Positions 8,471 through 17,186 are shown, counted from the first letter of the stretch. The stretch is 64,000 bases of DNA from Marivibrio halodurans (GCF_017963645.1 NZ_JAGMWN010000014.1:36836-100835), one strand, 5' to 3'. Program-made: numbers and translations. Notes: generated by a model not told the origin, from the sequence alone.

Positions 8471-9477
8471 AGCGCCCGCTCCTTCGAATTTCCCGGCCCG
8501 CCCGGCGCCGACGGTCCATCGTCCGCCTCCCGTCGCGGTGCCTCCCCGCCCGACGACGCCCCGCCCCGACGGTCGTCGCCATTCTCCTCGGCCCGTTCCA
8601 GATCGCGGTGGAACCGCGCGATCGACCAACCGGCCGCCTCCAATCGCCTAGCCAGGCACTCGGCCGTGTAGACGCTGCGATGGCGCCCCCCGGTACAGCC
8701 GATCGCGATCGTCAGATAGGCCTTTCCCTCCTGTTCGTAGCGCGGCAGGGTGCGGCGCAGCAAGGCGGAAAGGTCATCCAGGAACCCGTGAAAATCCGGG
8801 TCCGTCTCGATATGCGTCCCGACCGCGCCGTCCAGCCCGGTCAGCGGCCGCAAGACCGGATCGTAATGCGGATTGCTGAGGAAGCGCGCATCGACGACCA
8901 TATCCGCCTCGCGCGGGAGCCCATGGCGGAAGGCGAAGGACATCACCGTCACGGTCGGCCCGCCGGCGGTGCTGCCATGCCCGCCTTCCGGCGCGAAGAG
9001 GCCGCGCACCCGCTCCTTCAGCATCCAGGGGGTCAGGTCGCTGGTGTCGAGGCGCAGGTCCGCGCGCTCCAGCAAGGGGGCGAGCGTCCGGCGTTCCAGC
9101 GCGATGCCGTCGGCGACCGGCCGGTCGGCGGCCAGGGGATGACGACGGCGCGTCTCGGCGAAGCGCCGCATCAATTGCTCGTCCTCGCAATCCAGGAAGA
9201 CGGTCACGACGCGCCGCCCGCCCTCCGCGCCGAGCCTGAGCGCGGTCCGGGTAAGCTGGTCCGGGTCGAAATCACGGGTGCGCACATCGACCCCGACCGC
9301 GAAGGGCGCGCGCGCCCCGCCGGGCGCTTCCCCTTCCATCGGCGCGGCGAGCCGGTCGAGCAGACCGATCGGCAGATTGTCGATCGCCTCGAATCCCAGA
9401 TCCTCCAGCACGGCAAGCACGCTCGACCGACCGGCCCCCGACATGCCGGTGACGAGGACGAGGTCCGGCACGCTCAC
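8467..9477 (-). CDS. rapZ: RNase adapter / nucleotide-binding protein RapZ
   Basis: 336 residues from a GTG at 9477 that overlaps the hprK stop (GTGA); frames further upstream belong to hprK. The N-terminal P-loop is LVTGMSGAGRSSVLAVLEDL near residue 10, followed by FEAIDNLP. The C-terminal domain has the family hallmark IGCTGGRHRSVYTAE near residue 275. The last 35 residues are a charged, Gly-rich tail beyond the usual family end. In enterobacteria RapZ binds the GlmZ sRNA and glucosamine-6-phosphate; in alphaproteobacteria it is typically clustered with hprK as here, and its target is not known from this sequence. Confidence 0.94.
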   Translation of the reverse strand: MSVPDLVLVTGMSGAGRSSVLAVLEDLGFEAIDNLPIGLLDRLAAPMEGEAPGGARAPFAVGVDVRTRDFDPDQLTRTALRLGAEGGRRVVTVFLDCEDEQLMRRFAETRRRHPLAADRPVADGIALERRTLAPLLERADLRLDTSDLTPWMLKERVRGLFAPEGGHGSTAGGPTVTVMSFAFRHGLPREADMVVDARFLSNPHYDPVLRPLTGLDGAVGTHIETDPDFHGFLDDLSALLRRTLPRYEQEGKAYLTIAIGCTGGRHRSVYTAECLARRLEAAGWSIARFHRDLERAEENGDDRRGGASSGGEAPRREADDGPSAPGGPGNSKERAL

Positions 9478-10199
9478 GATACCCACGCCTTCGAGGAACG
9501 CCGGGCGGGCGGCCCCAGCCCGTCCCGACCGGCATCGGCCGCCGTGCCCTCGGCGCGCGCCCGCGCGATGGAAACGGCCCGCAGAATCTTCGTGGGCGTG
9601 GAGAGATCGAAGGCATGAAGACGAATCCGGGGAACCGCGGCCCCGGCGACATGGGCAGGGTCCGGCGCCGGCAAGCGCGGCACCTCCGATCGCGCGACCA
9701 GATCGACGACGAGAAGAAGTGGGGGACAATGCGGAGAAGGGCCTTCACCCGGGTCCGCCGCGAGCGCGCCGGTCACCCATTCATCCGACTCCAGCGTCAC
9801 GATCCCAAGTCCCCGAACCTCGATCAAGCCCGCCAGCCCCTCGGGACAGGCGAGACGGGGGCCGTGCCCCGCCTTCCCCGGCCACAGGACGACCCGGTCG
9901 TCGGCGACCAGGCGCGCCGTGCCGGTGGCGATCATGCGCAAGGCCAAATCGGATTTTCCGGCACCGGACGGGCCGCGCAGCAATACCCCCGCGCCGGCTT
10001 CGCCCGACGCCCCTCCGGCTGGTTCTGGTGGCCTGGATGGTTCTGGTGACCCGGCTGGTTCTGGTAAAACGAGCCAAAGCGCCGTCGCGTGAATCGTCTC
10101 CAACCGCCGCGCCGTCCTATCCCACGCCCCGATCGATGTCCCCATCGGCGCCCCGCTTCGCGACAGGGTCCCGGCACCTCGTGCCCTTCCGGTCATCAT
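9474..10199 (-). CDS. hprK: HPr kinase/phosphorylase, short alphaproteobacterial type
   Basis: Up to 241 residues from 10199; an ATG at 10145 (MGTSIGAWDRTARR) would give 223 and may be the true start. It lacks the N-terminal domain of Firmicutes HprK. The catalytic core begins ETIHATALWL, followed by a proline-rich insertion of three six-residue units (PEPAGS, PEPSRP, PEPAGG) and then the Walker A GPSGAGKSDLALRM. ADDRV contains the catalytic Asp, and GLIEVRGLGIV is the HprK signature region. It phosphorylates the Ser of HPr. It is the first gene of the block and overlaps rapZ by four bases. Confidence 0.92.
   Translation of the reverse strand: MMTGRARGAGTLSRSGAPMGTSIGAWDRTARRLETIHATALWLVLPEPAGSPEPSRPPEPAGGASGEAGAGVLLRGPSGAGKSDLALRMIATGTARLVADDRVVLWPGKAGHGPRLACPEGLAGLIEVRGLGIVTLESDEWVTGALAADPGEGPSPHCPPLLLVVDLVARSEVPRLPAPDPAHVAGAAVPRIRLHAFDLSTPTKILRAVSIARARAEGTAADAGRDGLGPPARRSSKAWVS
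10021..10065. repeat. Three 9-base repeats with 18-base period inside hprK
   Basis: GGTTCTGGT occurs at 10021-10029, 10039-10047 and 10057-10065, a regular 18-base spacing. On the coding (minus) strand this gives three PEPxxx hexapeptides in the HprK linker, so copy number can change without a frameshift. Confidence 0.85.
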
Positions 10200-10562
10200 G
10201 CCACGCCCCGACCCGCTGCCCCGAACTGCCGCCCCGAGCTATTGTCCGACGCCGATCAGCCTGCGGCGCGCAAGGGGCCACTGTCAATCATCCGCGGGCA
10301 CGGCGCGAATCAGCCGGACGTCCGGCGGGCGATTCATTCGACCGCCGCCCGCGACCGTCCGACGCAGCCTGCGCGGCGCAGTCTGCCCGGCGCAGGCTGC
10401 CCGGCACAGTCTCCGCGCGCCCGGAAATGCGGCGGTCGGCGCGCCGCAATGTGGCGTAGTACCACGATGTTGACGGAAAATGGGCAGTTCGATCTTGATC
10501 GCGACGCCGACGCACGCGTACACTCCGCCTCGTTCAATTCTCAAATCGAGAGGCAGGTACCC
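10200..10562. other. Divergent intergenic region between hprK and a secreted-protein gene
   Basis: No gene is supported in these 363 bases. Between 10361 and 10417 there are four imperfect copies of a 14-base unit of the form GCGCAGTCTGCCCG. A weak sigma70-like pair, TTGACG at 10470-10475 and TCTTGA at 10493-10498 with a 17-base spacer, may drive the rightward gene. No terminator or riboswitch was recognised. Confidence 0.5.
10361..10417. repeat. Four imperfect 14-base tandem repeats
   Basis: Units at 10361-10375, 10376-10389, 10390-10403 and 10404-10417 follow the pattern GCGCAGtCTGCCCG with one to four differences. They lie in non-coding DNA upstream of the secreted-protein gene. Function unknown. 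Confidence 0.7.
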
Positions 10563-11168
10563 GTGAGCTTTCTGACCCGCGTCAACTCTCCGTTCCGCCC
10601 CTCCGTCAACACACGCCTGCGTGGCACCAGCCGCCGTTGGCGCGCGGGCATCGCGGCCCTCGCGATGATCGGCATCGGCGCCGGCGCGGCGCAAGCCAAT
10701 TGCTTGCAGGGCATCGAGTCCGGCACTTACGCGAAATCGGTTCGCACCCTTCAAAGCGATATGATGGTGGCCGCGCTCTCGTGCAATGCCCGGGCGCTCT
10801 ATAATAATTTCGCGGTGAGCTACCGGCCCGACCTCATGAAGCACGGTAAGGCGTTGAAATCTTACTTCCAGGCCGTGCATGGCGGCGCCTCGACGCGCGA
10901 GCTGAACGCTTATGTGACGGAATTGGCGAATGACGCCTCTATCCGCCATGCGCGCACCGGCAGCGCCTTCTGCGAAGCGGCGGAGGGTGTGTTCGCGGAC
11001 CTGATCGGCACCGAGAACCAGCATGTCGAGTTGGGCACCTATGCGCTGCGCTACGCCATCGCGGTGCGTCCGCAACTCGCCCAAGAGATCGCGACCGCCT
11101 CCGGCACGGGTGTCGACGGCGCGGCCTGCGACGAACTCGTGGCGCTCAACGGCCCCGTTACGGAATAA
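10563..11168 (+). CDS. Hypothetical secreted protein with four cysteines
   Basis: 201 residues from a GTG at 10563 with GAGAGGCAGG upstream; the frame continues further upstream but that part looks non-coding. A basic n-region (LRGTSRRWRAG) and a hydrophobic core (IAALAMIGIGAGAAQA) precede a plausible cleavage site before NCLQG. The mature part is mostly helical, with cysteines in NCLQ, LSCNAR, SAFCEA and GAACDEL that could form two disulfides in the periplasm. I do not recognise the family. The gene ends about 75 bases before a strong terminator and is probably monocistronic. Confidence 0.72.
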   Translation: MSFLTRVNSPFRPSVNTRLRGTSRRWRAGIAALAMIGIGAGAAQANCLQGIESGTYAKSVRTLQSDMMVAALSCNARALYNNFAVSYRPDLMKHGKALKSYFQAVHGGASTRELNAYVTELANDASIRHARTGSAFCEAAEGVFADLIGTENQHVELGTYALRYAIAVRPQLAQEIATASGTGVDGAACDELVALNGPVTE

Positions 11169-11541
11169 GATTCATCCGACGAGCTGGTCCGGGTCTTTCC
11201 GGGGCTCTTCCTCGGATCTCTAGAGACGGTCCTGTAAGATCACGACGAGCCGCCGTCCCATGACGGCGGCTCGTTCTGTTTCCGGCACGGCGACGTGCCC
11301 CCACGGACGGCCCCGCGGAAGGCGCGACGCGGCGGTCAGGTCGCCGAAATGGATGTTTTCCGGCTGTTATCCGCCCTTGGGCAACCATCGTGCGGCCTTC
11401 CCGGGATCAACCGCTTCTCTCCCCGTCACGCCCCCACACACTTCCTCCTCCACGCACTTCCTCCCCCACGCACTTCCTCCAAGGAACCTGGGGGTAGGCC
11501 CCAAACCCCGCCTCTCCCGGTTCCGGATGGAACCATCACGC
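11169..11541. other. Intergenic region between convergent genes
   Basis: Apart from the terminator at 11245-11274, it holds three copies of a CACTTCCTCC-containing unit between 11438 and 11480. No coding frame with a ribosome binding site and no RNA gene was recognised. Confidence 0.5.
11245..11274 (+). terminator. Rho-independent-type terminator after the secreted-protein gene
   Basis: Perfect 13-base-pair stem (11245-11257 with 11262-11274) around the tetraloop CCAT, followed by TCTGTTT. It lies 77 bases after the stop codon of the secreted-protein gene. Confidence 0.8.
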
Positions 11542-14500
11542 TTATTCCTCCCGGCCGAGCGCGCGGTTAAGCAGGATATAGAGCTTTCCGACATCCGCCG
11601 TCATGAAGGTCGCATGCAACAGGTGCTCCGGATCGGCGCCCTGTGATTCCTCCAACAGCCGCTCGAACTGCTCGACATAACGGGTGGTGTATTTCCGCGC
11701 CTCGCCGTCCTCCTTCACCTTCTCTGCGATACGGCGAACGGCCGTGCCCTGTTTCTGGCGCAGCAAGGTGCGCGTGAAGATGCTCCGGTCCCCCTTGATG
11801 TAACGCCGCCAATCGGCTTCCGGCACCTCGCCCTGAAGCATGCGGGTCAGGTCGATCGAGATCGAGTTCAGATCCTCGACGATGAAACGCGCGGTCTTGA
11901 GGAACAGGTTGCGGCGGGCCTCGACCTCCTTGGTGGCGAGGGCCTTGGCCTGCGCCTCGGCATGCTGGGCCGCCTGGTCGAGGCGCCCCGCCTGGGTCGC
12001 GAACGCCTCGGCGGATTTCTCGGCCGAGCTGCTGGCCTTCTCCGCCGTCTCCAGAAGCGCGCCGGCCTTGTCCTCCAGCGTCTCTCCCAGCGTCCCGAGC
12101 GCGCCCTGGGCAAGCCCCGCCGCCTTCTCCAGGGCGACGATCCGTTCATCCAATCCGCCGCCGACGCGTTCGATCTGCTGACGGGCCAGATCGCCGGCCG
12201 CGGCGACATCGCCGGACTGCCGGCGCAGCAGTTCGATCAAGGCCTCGATCCGCTCGCTCGCCTTGCCGGTCCGGCCCTCGACATCGCCGACCTGGGCCGC
12301 GAACGAATCCGAAACGAGTCGCAGCGCCTTCGAGGATTCCTCCGCCGCCAGCGACAACGCCTCGGCCTGCTGCTTCAACTGCTCGCGATTGTCCGCCACC
12401 TGCATACCGGCCTGGACCGAGGCGGTCGTGACCTTCTCGCTCTGAGTGGCGAATTTCTCGCCCACCTGGTCGATCAGACCCAACGCCGTCTCCAGGGCCG
12501 ATTGCAGCGCCCCATGCTCGTTGCGGAAGGCGCCGCCAGCCTTGGCCAGACGCTCGCTCACCTGATCGCACGCCTCGCGCAGCTCCGCCACCCGGCGCGA
12601 CAAGGTCTCGTCCAAGCCGGCTCCGCCCTCGGCCGCCTGTTTCGACGCGGCGTCGAGGGTATCGCGTTGGCGCGTGACCGCCTCGTCGAGCAGGCGGGCG
12701 CGCTCCCCGATCATCTCGGACAGCGTCTCCATCCGCTCCGCATCGGACTTCAAGCCGTCGCGAATCGCCGCCGCGCGGGCCGACGCGCTCTCCCCGGCCG
12801 CTTCCAGCGCCGCCGTGCGCTCGCCCAGCGCCTTGGAGATCGCCTCGGCCCCGCCGCTCGCCGTCTCCGCCGCCTGACGCAAGGCCTCGCCGTCGCGGGT
12901 CAGCGCCTCGCCGACGCCGCGCGCGCGCTCCGCGCTCCAATCCGCCGCGGCGCGCAGAGCCTCGGCCTGGGCGCGCAAATCCTTCGCGACGGCCCGGCCC
13001 TGCTCCAATGTCGGATCGATATTGGCCTGCAGACGCTCGCCGCTCTTGGCGAGGCGTGCTGCGACGGTTTCGATCCGCTCCTCGACCTGCCGGTCGAGCG
13101 CGCTCGCTTGCGCGGCGGTGGCCTCGGCCGCCTGCATCAGGGCCTCGGTCTGGCGGGAAAGCGCGGCACGCACCTGCTCCGCGCGCTTGGCCGAAACCTC
13201 TCCCGCCTTGCCCAGCGACTCGGCCTCCGCCGTCAGCGCCTCGCCCGCGCGGCGCACCTCGGCGCCGGCTTCCTCGGCGCTCCTCGCCAGAGCCTCCCGG
13301 TTCCGCCCACTCGCCTCGTCGATCAAGGTCGTCTGTTCCGCCAGACGCTCGGCGAGGCGTGTCAATTCCTCGCTCTGCCGGGTGACGGCGGCGCGCACGG
13401 TCTCCGCCTTCTCGGCATTGCGCTCGCTCGCCCGGTCGAGCCCCAGGGTCTGTTCCTTCAACCGGGCCAGCACGGTTTCAACCTGCCCGGCGGAGCGCTC
13501 CAACGCCTCCTCCAAGCCCTTGCCGTGCTTCTCCAAGGCATCGTCGAGGCGACCGGAATAACGTGTGACCTGATCCTCCAGCTTCTCTCCGAGCCGCAGA
13601 GCGCGCGATTCGCTGGCATCGAGTCCTTCCGTCAGCCCCTCGTCGAGCGCCCGCAGCTTATGGCTCACGGTCTCGCCGAGCATCTCCGTGCGCTCGCCGA
13701 GCAATTCGCTCATCCGCTCGATCCGCGAACGGCTGTCCGCCAGAAGCCGGTCGAGGGCGCCCTGGGTCTGCGCGAAATGCGAATCCAACGCCTCACCCAG
13801 GCGCTTGCCTTCGCCGCGCAACCGCTCCGCGATACGGCCGGCACCGGCCTCGGCGGCGTTGCTGGCATGGGCGAGCGTCTTCGCCCCTTCCCCCAGATTG
13901 GCGGCGATCCGCTCCGCCGTGCCGTCGCTGCGCGCGGCGACCTCATCGAGATTGCCCGCATGGCGCTCGAACAGCTTACCCAGCGCATCGGCGCGTTCCG
14001 CCGCCCGCTCGGCCGCGCGAACCAGATCCTCGGCCTGCGCGTGAAGCGCCGATTCGATATCCCCCGCGCGGACCAGCGCCGCCTCGCTCGCGCTCTCCAG
14101 CGCCTGAACCTGCGCCTCCCCGCTCTCCTCGATCCGGCGTTGATGACGTTCCAGCCGGCCGGCCACGGTCTCCAGCCGCTCGCTCTGGTGCCCCAACTGT
14201 TCGCGCAGCGCCTTCGCCCGGCTTTCCGAGCCACTGCCGGCGGCCTCCAACGCATCGAGTTGAAGCCGCAGCGTCTCGGCCAGTTCCGAAAGATTGGCGA
14301 CCGCGATTTCCCCCGCCTGGGTCAGATCGTCGGTTTGGCGGCGCAGCGAATCGGCGACGGTGCGCACGCGTTCCTCCTGCGTGTCGGCGGGATAGGTCAG
14401 CAGCGCCAATTGATGCCGCAACACCTCCGTGTGCAGGCGGATATCGGCCGAACGCCGGACATAGAGCGCGACCAGCCACAGCATCACCACCGGCAGCAGC

Positions 14501-14739
14501 AGGCCGGTCACCATCAGCGCGATCTCATGCGGCAGAAGCGCCGGCAGAAGCGCGAAACCGCCAACCCATTGCAGATACCACCCCGCCAGGGCGAACCATG
14601 CGCCGCTCGACACCACGGCTGCCCAGCCGACGATCCTGCCCCGTCGATCGGCCGCGCGGCGTGCCGCCTGCATCTCGTCGGAGGTCGCTTCCTGCCGTGG
14701 GCGGTCGGCGGAGGGCAGTCGGGTTACCTTGGCGGTCAT
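11542..14739 (-). CDS. Large membrane-anchored coiled-coil protein, TipN-like architecture
   Basis: 1065 residues. A short cytoplasmic N-terminus (about 35 residues) is followed by two closely spaced membrane segments (IVGWAAVVSSGAWFALAGWY near 36-55 and IALMVTGLLLPVVMLWLVAL near 73-92). Residues 110-900 are almost uninterrupted Ala/Glu/Arg/Leu-rich heptad sequence, predicted coiled coil with recurrent SERLE, RLAEQ and SASARA-like blocks. The last 130 residues form a distinct, less biased domain (ARRNLFLKTARFIVEDLNSI, then DRSIFTRTLLRQKQ, then TADVGKLYILLNRALGREE). Two N-terminal membrane helices plus a long C-terminal coiled coil is the layout of Caulobacter birth-pole marker TipN. I infer a polarity or envelope-organising scaffold; orthology is not proven. 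Transcribed alone, divergent from upp. Confidence 0.75.
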   Translation of the reverse strand: MTAKVTRLPSADRPRQEATSDEMQAARRAADRRGRIVGWAAVVSSGAWFALAGWYLQWVGGFALLPALLPHEIALMVTGLLLPVVMLWLVALYVRRSADIRLHTEVLRHQLALLTYPADTQEERVRTVADSLRRQTDDLTQAGEIAVANLSELAETLRLQLDALEAAGSGSESRAKALREQLGHQSERLETVAGRLERHQRRIEESGEAQVQALESASEAALVRAGDIESALHAQAEDLVRAAERAAERADALGKLFERHAGNLDEVAARSDGTAERIAANLGEGAKTLAHASNAAEAGAGRIAERLRGEGKRLGEALDSHFAQTQGALDRLLADSRSRIERMSELLGERTEMLGETVSHKLRALDEGLTEGLDASESRALRLGEKLEDQVTRYSGRLDDALEKHGKGLEEALERSAGQVETVLARLKEQTLGLDRASERNAEKAETVRAAVTRQSEELTRLAERLAEQTTLIDEASGRNREALARSAEEAGAEVRRAGEALTAEAESLGKAGEVSAKRAEQVRAALSRQTEALMQAAEATAAQASALDRQVEERIETVAARLAKSGERLQANIDPTLEQGRAVAKDLRAQAEALRAAADWSAERARGVGEALTRDGEALRQAAETASGGAEAISKALGERTAALEAAGESASARAAAIRDGLKSDAERMETLSEMIGERARLLDEAVTRQRDTLDAASKQAAEGGAGLDETLSRRVAELREACDQVSERLAKAGGAFRNEHGALQSALETALGLIDQVGEKFATQSEKVTTASVQAGMQVADNREQLKQQAEALSLAAEESSKALRLVSDSFAAQVGDVEGRTGKASERIEALIELLRRQSGDVAAAGDLARQQIERVGGGLDERIVALEKAAGLAQGALGTLGETLEDKAGALLETAEKASSSAEKSAEAFATQAGRLDQAAQHAEAQAKALATKEVEARRNLFLKTARFIVEDLNSISIDLTRMLQGEVPEADWRRYIKGDRSIFTRTLLRQKQGTAVRRIAEKVKEDGEARKYTTRYVEQFERLLEESQGADPEHLLHATFMTADVGKLYILLNRALGREE

Positions 14740-15067
14740 GCGTCGGGTCGCTCATGCTGAAGAGGATGAAGAAGGGGATGGTACCGCGATTCCGTCGTTC
14801 ATGCAGCCGGTTATCGTGCGCCGTTGAGACGCCGTCTCATGCGAGGTGGCGATTGTCGCCCCGGCCCGGGGCGGGTATGGTCGCGGCTTAGCATGAAAGC
14901 AGTCGCTTCGACTTCCGCGCGTGACGTGCCCCCGGGTCATCCACCCGGACCACCCTGGGCCCGTGATGCGCGAAAACGCGTGCCCGCGCGCCACGCACCG
15001 ACGCGGTCCTCGCCGATGCCCGCCGTAGCGTATAGCCCGTCCGAAAACCCGAGAAGGTCACCCCCTG
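14740..15067. other. Divergent promoter region between the coiled-coil gene and upp
   Basis: No gene is supported in these 328 bases. It contains a perfect inverted repeat TGAGACG-C-CGTCTCA at 14825-14839 and short G+C-rich hairpins (around 14845-14860 and 14861-14872). No clear sigma70 hexamers stand out. Confidence 0.45.
14825..14839. promoter_or_regulatory. 15-base inverted repeat, possible operator
   Basis: TGAGACG and CGTCTCA are perfect inverted arms around one C. It is 86 bases before the coiled-coil gene start and 229 bases before upp. Could be a binding site for a dimeric regulator; no known box is matched. Confidence 0.35.
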
Positions 15068-15718
15068 ATGAAAACCGACCCGAAGTTCCCAACGCTTCAT
15101 ATCGTCGACCACCCGCTGGTCCAGCACAAGCTGACCTGGATGCGCAAGAAGGAGACGCCGACCGCGATGTTCCGGCATCTGCTGCGCGAGATATCGCTGC
15201 TGATGGGCTATGAAATCACGCGCCACGTGCCGATGATGACGGAGACGATCGATACGCCGCTGACCGATATGGAAGCCCCGGTCCTGTCGGGGCGCAAACC
15301 CGCGATCGTGCCGATCCTGCGCGCCGGGCTTGGCATGGCGGACGGGTTGGTGGAGTTGATGCCCTCCGCGCGGCTGGGCCATATCGGTCTCTACCGCGAC
15401 CCGGCGACGAAGCGTCCGAAGGAGTATTACGTCAAATTGCCGGAGCCAGGCGGTCGCCTCTTCATCCTGTGCGACCCGATGCTGGCGACCGGCCATTCGG
15501 CCGCGCACGCGGTCGACGTGCTGGTCCGCGAAGGGGTGGAGGAGCAGAATATCCGCTTCCTCTCCCTGGTTGCCGCCCCGGAAGGCGTGAAGATCCTGTC
15601 GGACGCGCATCCGAATGTCGCGATCTACACCGCCGCGCTCGACGAGAAGCTGGACGCCAACGCCTATATCGTGCCCGGGTTGGGCGATGCCGGCGACCGC
15701 CTGTTCGGCACGAAATAA
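15068..15718 (+). CDS. upp: Uracil phosphoribosyltransferase
   Basis: 216 residues, the normal length. Converts uracil and PRPP to UMP in pyrimidine salvage. The family's features are visible: [17 protein letters not shown] at the N-terminus, [13 protein letters not shown] near residue 80, the PRPP loop [19 protein letters not shown] near residue 135, and the uracil-binding tail [17 protein letters not shown]. It starts with ATG at 15068, preceded by GAGAAGG at about nine bases. No permease gene is adjacent. Confidence 0.96.
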   Translation: MKTDPKFPTLHIVDHPLVQHKLTWMRKKETPTAMFRHLLREISLLMGYEITRHVPMMTETIDTPLTDMEAPVLSGRKPAIVPILRAGLGMADGLVELMPSARLGHIGLYRDPATKRPKEYYVKLPEPGGRLFILCDPMLATGHSAAHAVDVLVREGVEEQNIRFLSLVAAPEGVKILSDAHPNVAIYTAALDEKLDANAYIVPGLGDAGDRLFGTK

Positions 15719-15872
15719 CGAATAAACGCGACGTCCGGCTCGACACGTCACGATCTCGCCCCAATGATTGACTCATGATGGCGCGCGAGGGTCGCTTGGG
15801 GTGGCCCATTGGGATGGATCGAACGGCGGGGATGATGTCGGCGCCCCCATCAAATGAGGGAGAACCTGTGAC

Positions 15873-16685
15873 ATGACGGTGGAAAAGGTAATCGATCGAC
15901 GCGGCGTGTTGCGTGGCATGGCGGGTGGCGTGGCGGGAACGGCCACGCTCGCCACGATATTGGCCGACCCCACGCTCGCCCGCGCGGCGGCCGCGGGGCT
16001 GGAGGATGTTTCGCTGACGCTCTCCGACGGGACGGAGGTCGGCGCGTCGCTCGCCATGCCGGAAGGCGCGAGCCAGGAGGCGCCCGTGCCCTCCATCATC
16101 CTGATCCATGAATGGTGGGGCCTCAACGATCAGATCAAGGCGGTCGCGGCGGAATTGGCCAAGGAAGGCTATGCCGCGCTGGCGATTGACTTGATGAACG
16201 GTAAGGTCGCCACCACCGCCGACAAGGCCACCCGCCAGATGAAGGCGGTCGACGAGGATGAGGCGACGGCCACCTGCGCCGCCTGGATCGACTGGCTGCG
16301 CGCCAAGGCGGAGACGACGGACAAGCTGGGCACCGTCGGTTGGTGCTTCGGCGGCGGCTGGTCGCTCAACGCCTCGCTCGCCGCGCCGGTGGACGGGACC
16401 GTCATCTATTACGGCCGCGTCAACAAGGAGGCCTCGGAACTCGCCGCGCTCCAGGGCCCGGTCCTCGGCCATTTCGCGACCCAGGACAAATATATCGACG
16501 AACCGATGGTAAGCGGCTTCGTCGAGGCGATGGAGGAGGCGGGCAAGTCCCTGACCGTCTATTGGTACGAGGCCGATCACGCCTTCGCCAACCCGACCGG
16601 CGCGCGCTATGACGAGGCCGACGCGCGGCTGGCCTGGGGCCGGACGACATCGTTCTTCACCCAGACCCTGCGTTCGGACGGGTAG
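15873..16685 (+). CDS. Dienelactone hydrolase family protein with Tat signal
   Basis: 270 residues. The N-terminus DRRGVLRGMAGGVAG is a twin-arginine motif followed by a hydrophobic stretch and an ARAAAAG cleavage region, so the protein is probably folded before export to the periplasm. The alpha/beta hydrolase core contains IILIHEWWGLND near 75, the nucleophile elbow VGWCFGGGWSLN near 155 (Cys, as in dienelactone hydrolase), and DHAFANPTG near 235 for the His. The substrate is unknown; in this family carboxymethylene-butenolidase annotations are often over-specific. A DUF2937 gene begins three bases later. Confidence 0.88.
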   Translation: MTVEKVIDRRGVLRGMAGGVAGTATLATILADPTLARAAAAGLEDVSLTLSDGTEVGASLAMPEGASQEAPVPSIILIHEWWGLNDQIKAVAAELAKEGYAALAIDLMNGKVATTADKATRQMKAVDEDEATATCAAWIDWLRAKAETTDKLGTVGWCFGGGWSLNASLAAPVDGTVIYYGRVNKEASELAALQGPVLGHFATQDKYIDEPMVSGFVEAMEEAGKSLTVYWYEADHAFANPTGARYDEADARLAWGRTTSFFTQTLRSDG

Positions 16686-16688
16686 GTC

Positions 16689-17180
16689 ATGGCGCGTCCG
16701 CTGCTGATCGCCTTCGCGGTATTGCTGGCGGCGCTCGCCTCCCAGTTCCCGGCGTTCCGGGACGCCTATCTGCAACGGATCGGCGGCGCGCTCGACGAGG
16801 TGACGCGGCAGGTCGCCGCGCTCGACGAGCGCGCCGCCGCCGCGGGCCTCGAACGCTATGCCTATGTCCGCCGGTTGAGCGGCAATCCCGACCCCGTCGT
16901 CGCGCGGGAGGGCCGGGCCCTGATCGATCTTCTGGGCCGTCAGCACCGCTTGAGCGCCGCGCGGGACGCGGTGCGCGACGCGCCGGTCTATGTCCAGGCG
17001 GCGCAGGTCCTGTTGCATCTGGAACCGGATATCGCGGACGCCGCGCTGGCCGACTTCCAACCGGCGGTGCCGCTCAGCCTCTCCGCCGTCTTCCACGCCT
17101 TCATCGGCTTCGTCGTCGGCCTGTTCCTGCCGATGGGCGTGCGCCGGCTGTTTCCCCGGCGCGTGGCGGAGGGGGCATAG
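16689..17180 (+). CDS. DUF2937 family membrane protein
   Basis: 163 residues starting three bases after the hydrolase stop, so co-transcribed. The pattern fits DUF2937: an N-terminal hydrophobic segment (LLIAFAVLLAALASQFPAF), a helical middle with YVRRLSGNPDPVVAREG, and a second membrane segment (AFIGFVVGLFLPMG) near the C-terminus. Function is unknown. It is convergent with cobT, with six bases between the stop codons. Confidence 0.75.
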   Translation: MARPLLIAFAVLLAALASQFPAFRDAYLQRIGGALDEVTRQVAALDERAAAAGLERYAYVRRLSGNPDPVVAREGRALIDLLGRQHRLSAARDAVRDAPVYVQAAQVLLHLEPDIADAALADFQPAVPLSLSAVFHAFIGFVVGLFLPMGVRRLFPRRVAEGA

Positions 17181-17186
17181 CGCCGG

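Noticed and set aside
11438..11480. CRISPR-like repeats CACTTCCTCC
   Set aside because: Only three short copies without spacer structure or cas genes.
11962..14760. 932-codon frame on the plus strand opposite the coiled-coil gene
   Set aside because: It is an antisense shadow of the repetitive Ala/Glu/Arg codons of the real gene; no ribosome binding site, no protein-like composition.
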